Below, in pieces: positions 44,725 to 46,035 of a stretch of 46,035 nucleotides of DNA. Position 1 is the first letter of the stretch, and each line of letters begins with the position of its first letter. Below the pieces are notes generated by a model. That model made no database searches and had not been told where the DNA came from. It saw only the letters and a list, made by a program, of their open reading frames with translations. Source of the DNA: [Limnothrix rosea] IAM M-220 (GTDB lineage Bacteria; Cyanobacteriota; Cyanobacteriia; Cyanobacteriales; MRBY01); contig NZ_MRBY01000031.1 in the NCBI RefSeq assembly GCF_001904615.1, positions 1-46,035 of the forward strand, given 5' to 3'. The position numbers and the translations under genes were made by a program.

Positions 44725-44743
44725 TATCAGTCCCAAACTGATA
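44725..44743. promoter_or_regulatory. Inverted repeat TATCAGT-CCCAA-ACTGATA upstream of sat
   Basis: Perfect 7-bp arms around a 5-nt centre lie 47 bp before the sat start codon. The size and symmetry fit an operator for a dimeric regulator, for example a LysR-type sulfur or carbon regulator, or a leader hairpin. The regulator is unknown. Confidence 0.4.
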
Positions 44744-44790
44744 GTATGTGTGCTTGAAGGTCAACTTGCTTTTATTCCTAAAAATTTATT

Positions 44791-45957
44791 ATGAGTACCG
44801 AATCAGGTCTAATTGCTCCCCACGGCGGACAATTAATTAACCGAATCGCCTCCGAAGCCGAAAAGAAAGAATTTTTGGCACAGGCCGATACCCTCCCCCG
44901 CGTTACCCTCGACAAACGCGCCCAGTCCGACCTCGAAATGATTGCCATTGGTGGTTTTAGTCCCCTAAAAGGCTTCATGGAGCAGTCTGACTATGATTCC
45001 GTCGTAGACACCATGCACCTCAGCAACGGTCTACCTTGGTCTATTCCGGTGACCTTGCCCGTAACCGAAGAGATTGCAGCACCCCTCAAAGAAGGCAACT
45101 GGGTACGCCTTGACGATGCGAATGGTCGCTTTATTGGTGTCCTCGAACTCACCCAAAAGTTCCACTACAACAAAGCCCACGAAGCAGTTAACGTCTACAA
45201 AACAGACGAAGAAAAGCATCCCGGCGTAAAAGTAATTTACGACCAAGGCGAAGTAAACCTTGCTGGCCCTGTTTGGTTGCTAGAGCGTGACCCTCATCCT
45301 CTTTTCCCCGCCTACCAAATTGACCCCGCCGCTTCCCGTGCAGCATTTGCAGAGCGTGGCTGGAAAACAGTTGTCGGCTTCCAAACCCGTAACCCCATCC
45401 ACCGTGCCCACGAGTACATCCAGAAGTGTGCCCTCGAAACCGTTGATGGTCTGTTCCTTCACCCCCTCGTTGGTGCAACCAAGAGCGACGATATCCCCGC
45501 CGATGTGCGGATGCGTTGCTACGAGATCATGATGGAAAACTACTTTCCTCAAGATCGCGTCATTTTGGCGATTAACCCCTCTGCCATGCGTTATGCAGGT
45601 CCCCGCGAGGCGATTTTCCACGCCCTCATTCGTAAGAACTACGGTTGTACGCACTTCATCGTTGGTCGTGACCACGCTGGTGTAGGTGACTATTACGGTA
45701 CGTACGAAGCTCAAGAAATGTTCGACAAGTTCGACCCTGCGGCTCTCGGCATTACACCCATGAAGTTTGAGCATGCCTTCTACTGTAAGAAGACTGAGCA
45801 AATGGCGACTGCGAAGACTAGCCCCAGTGGCCCCGAAGATCGCGTCCACCTCTCTGGTACTAAGGTGCGTGAAATGCTTCGCCGTGGTGAGCTTCCCCCG
45901 CCACAATTCTCTCGCCCCCTTGTTGCAGCTGAGTTAGCTCGCGCTATGCACAAGTAA
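44791..45957 (+). CDS. sat: Sulfate adenylyltransferase (ATP sulfurylase)
   Basis: Sat activates sulfate with ATP to adenosine 5'-phosphosulfate, the first step of sulfate assimilation. The 388-residue protein is the single-polypeptide type. It has the PUA-like N-terminal domain ([16 protein letters not shown]), the catalytic [11 protein letters not shown] (two His of the HxxH motif) near residue 200, and [12 protein letters not shown] near 290. It lacks a C-terminal APS-kinase domain, as expected for this length. The ATG is preceded by an A/T-rich leader and an inverted repeat at 44725-44743. Confidence 0.97.
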   Translation: MSTESGLIAPHGGQLINRIASEAEKKEFLAQADTLPRVTLDKRAQSDLEMIAIGGFSPLKGFMEQSDYDSVVDTMHLSNGLPWSIPVTLPVTEEIAAPLKEGNWVRLDDANGRFIGVLELTQKFHYNKAHEAVNVYKTDEEKHPGVKVIYDQGEVNLAGPVWLLERDPHPLFPAYQIDPAASRAAFAERGWKTVVGFQTRNPIHRAHEYIQKCALETVDGLFLHPLVGATKSDDIPADVRMRCYEIMMENYFPQDRVILAINPSAMRYAGPREAIFHALIRKNYGCTHFIVGRDHAGVGDYYGTYEAQEMFDKFDPAALGITPMKFEHAFYCKKTEQMATAKTSPSGPEDRVHLSGTKVREMLRRGELPPPQFSRPLVAAELARAMHK

Positions 45958-46035
45958 TTTGATTTAAATTACATCGATTTTTAAATAACGTCAGTTATGG
46001 ATAAGAATGTAGCCAAAATTCTTTAGAGAAAAGGA

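Noticed and set aside
1-46035. tRNA, rRNA, riboswitch or insertion-sequence features
   Set aside because: I inspected the intergenic gaps by eye and saw no cloverleaf, conserved rRNA segment, transposase or terminal inverted repeat. A covariance-model search was not possible.

Overview
This window comes from a cyanobacterium, most likely a euryhaline or marine unicellular type related to the Synechococcus sp. PCC 7002 (Picosynechococcus) or Leptolyngbya sp. PCC 7376 group. Three things point there. The octamer GCGATCGC (HIP1) and its extension GGCGATCGCC recur in dozens of copies on both strands. Several genes are cyanobacterial hallmarks (pcxA, ndhL, narB, the DUF3007 gene, a TPR-CHAT protein). 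A complete set of glucosylglycerol (GG) genes marks a salt-adapted phototroph. I see no rRNA, tRNA, CRISPR array, IS element or phage gene.

Layout. 1-3947: nitrate assimilation. A broken MFS nitrate permease gene (nrtP) lies downstream of a GTA-N8-TAC NtcA-type box and is followed by an intact nitrate reductase gene (narB). 3988-9014: a helicase-like P-loop ATPase (-), pcxA (+), an arsR-arsC pair (-) and a zinc-ribbon membrane protein (-). 9118-10170: hemE (+). 10339-29547: a roughly 19-kb GG region with gpsA, glpD and ggpS on the minus strand, a 1-kb HIP1-free spacer, then gghA1, gghA2, glpK, ggpP, ggtA, ggtB, ggtC and ggtD on the plus strand. A toxin-antitoxin pair and a small ORF sit between ggtC and ggtD. 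29544-33576: a PNPOx-like protein, a DCC protein, small unknowns, a two-domain histidine phosphatase, a cluster of short repeats and a coiled-coil protein. 33726-35342: aroK and argB. 35430-38726: a large secreted TPR-CHAT protein (-). 38859-41164: small cyanobacterial proteins, ndhL, a DUF3007 gene and trpA. 41463-44117: a CLC chloride-channel/CBS/USP fusion (-). 44176-44708: poorly defined small ORFs containing a perfect 35-bp palindrome. 44791-45957: sat.

How the genes work together. GpsA makes glycerol 3-phosphate, GgpS joins it to glucose from a nucleotide sugar, and GgpP removes the phosphate to give GG. GgtABCD recovers leaked GG. The GghA enzymes split GG into glucose and glycerol, GlpK rephosphorylates glycerol, and GlpD oxidises glycerol 3-phosphate. 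Synthesis, salvage and turnover of the solute are therefore encoded in one block.

The observations I rate highest are: the precise lesions in nrtP (a 16-bp tandem duplication plus an in-frame deletion) beside an intact narB; the toxin-antitoxin module inside the GG transport operon; tandem gghA paralogues; a CLC protein with Arg in place of the gating Glu; and several short tandem duplications that overlap stop codons.
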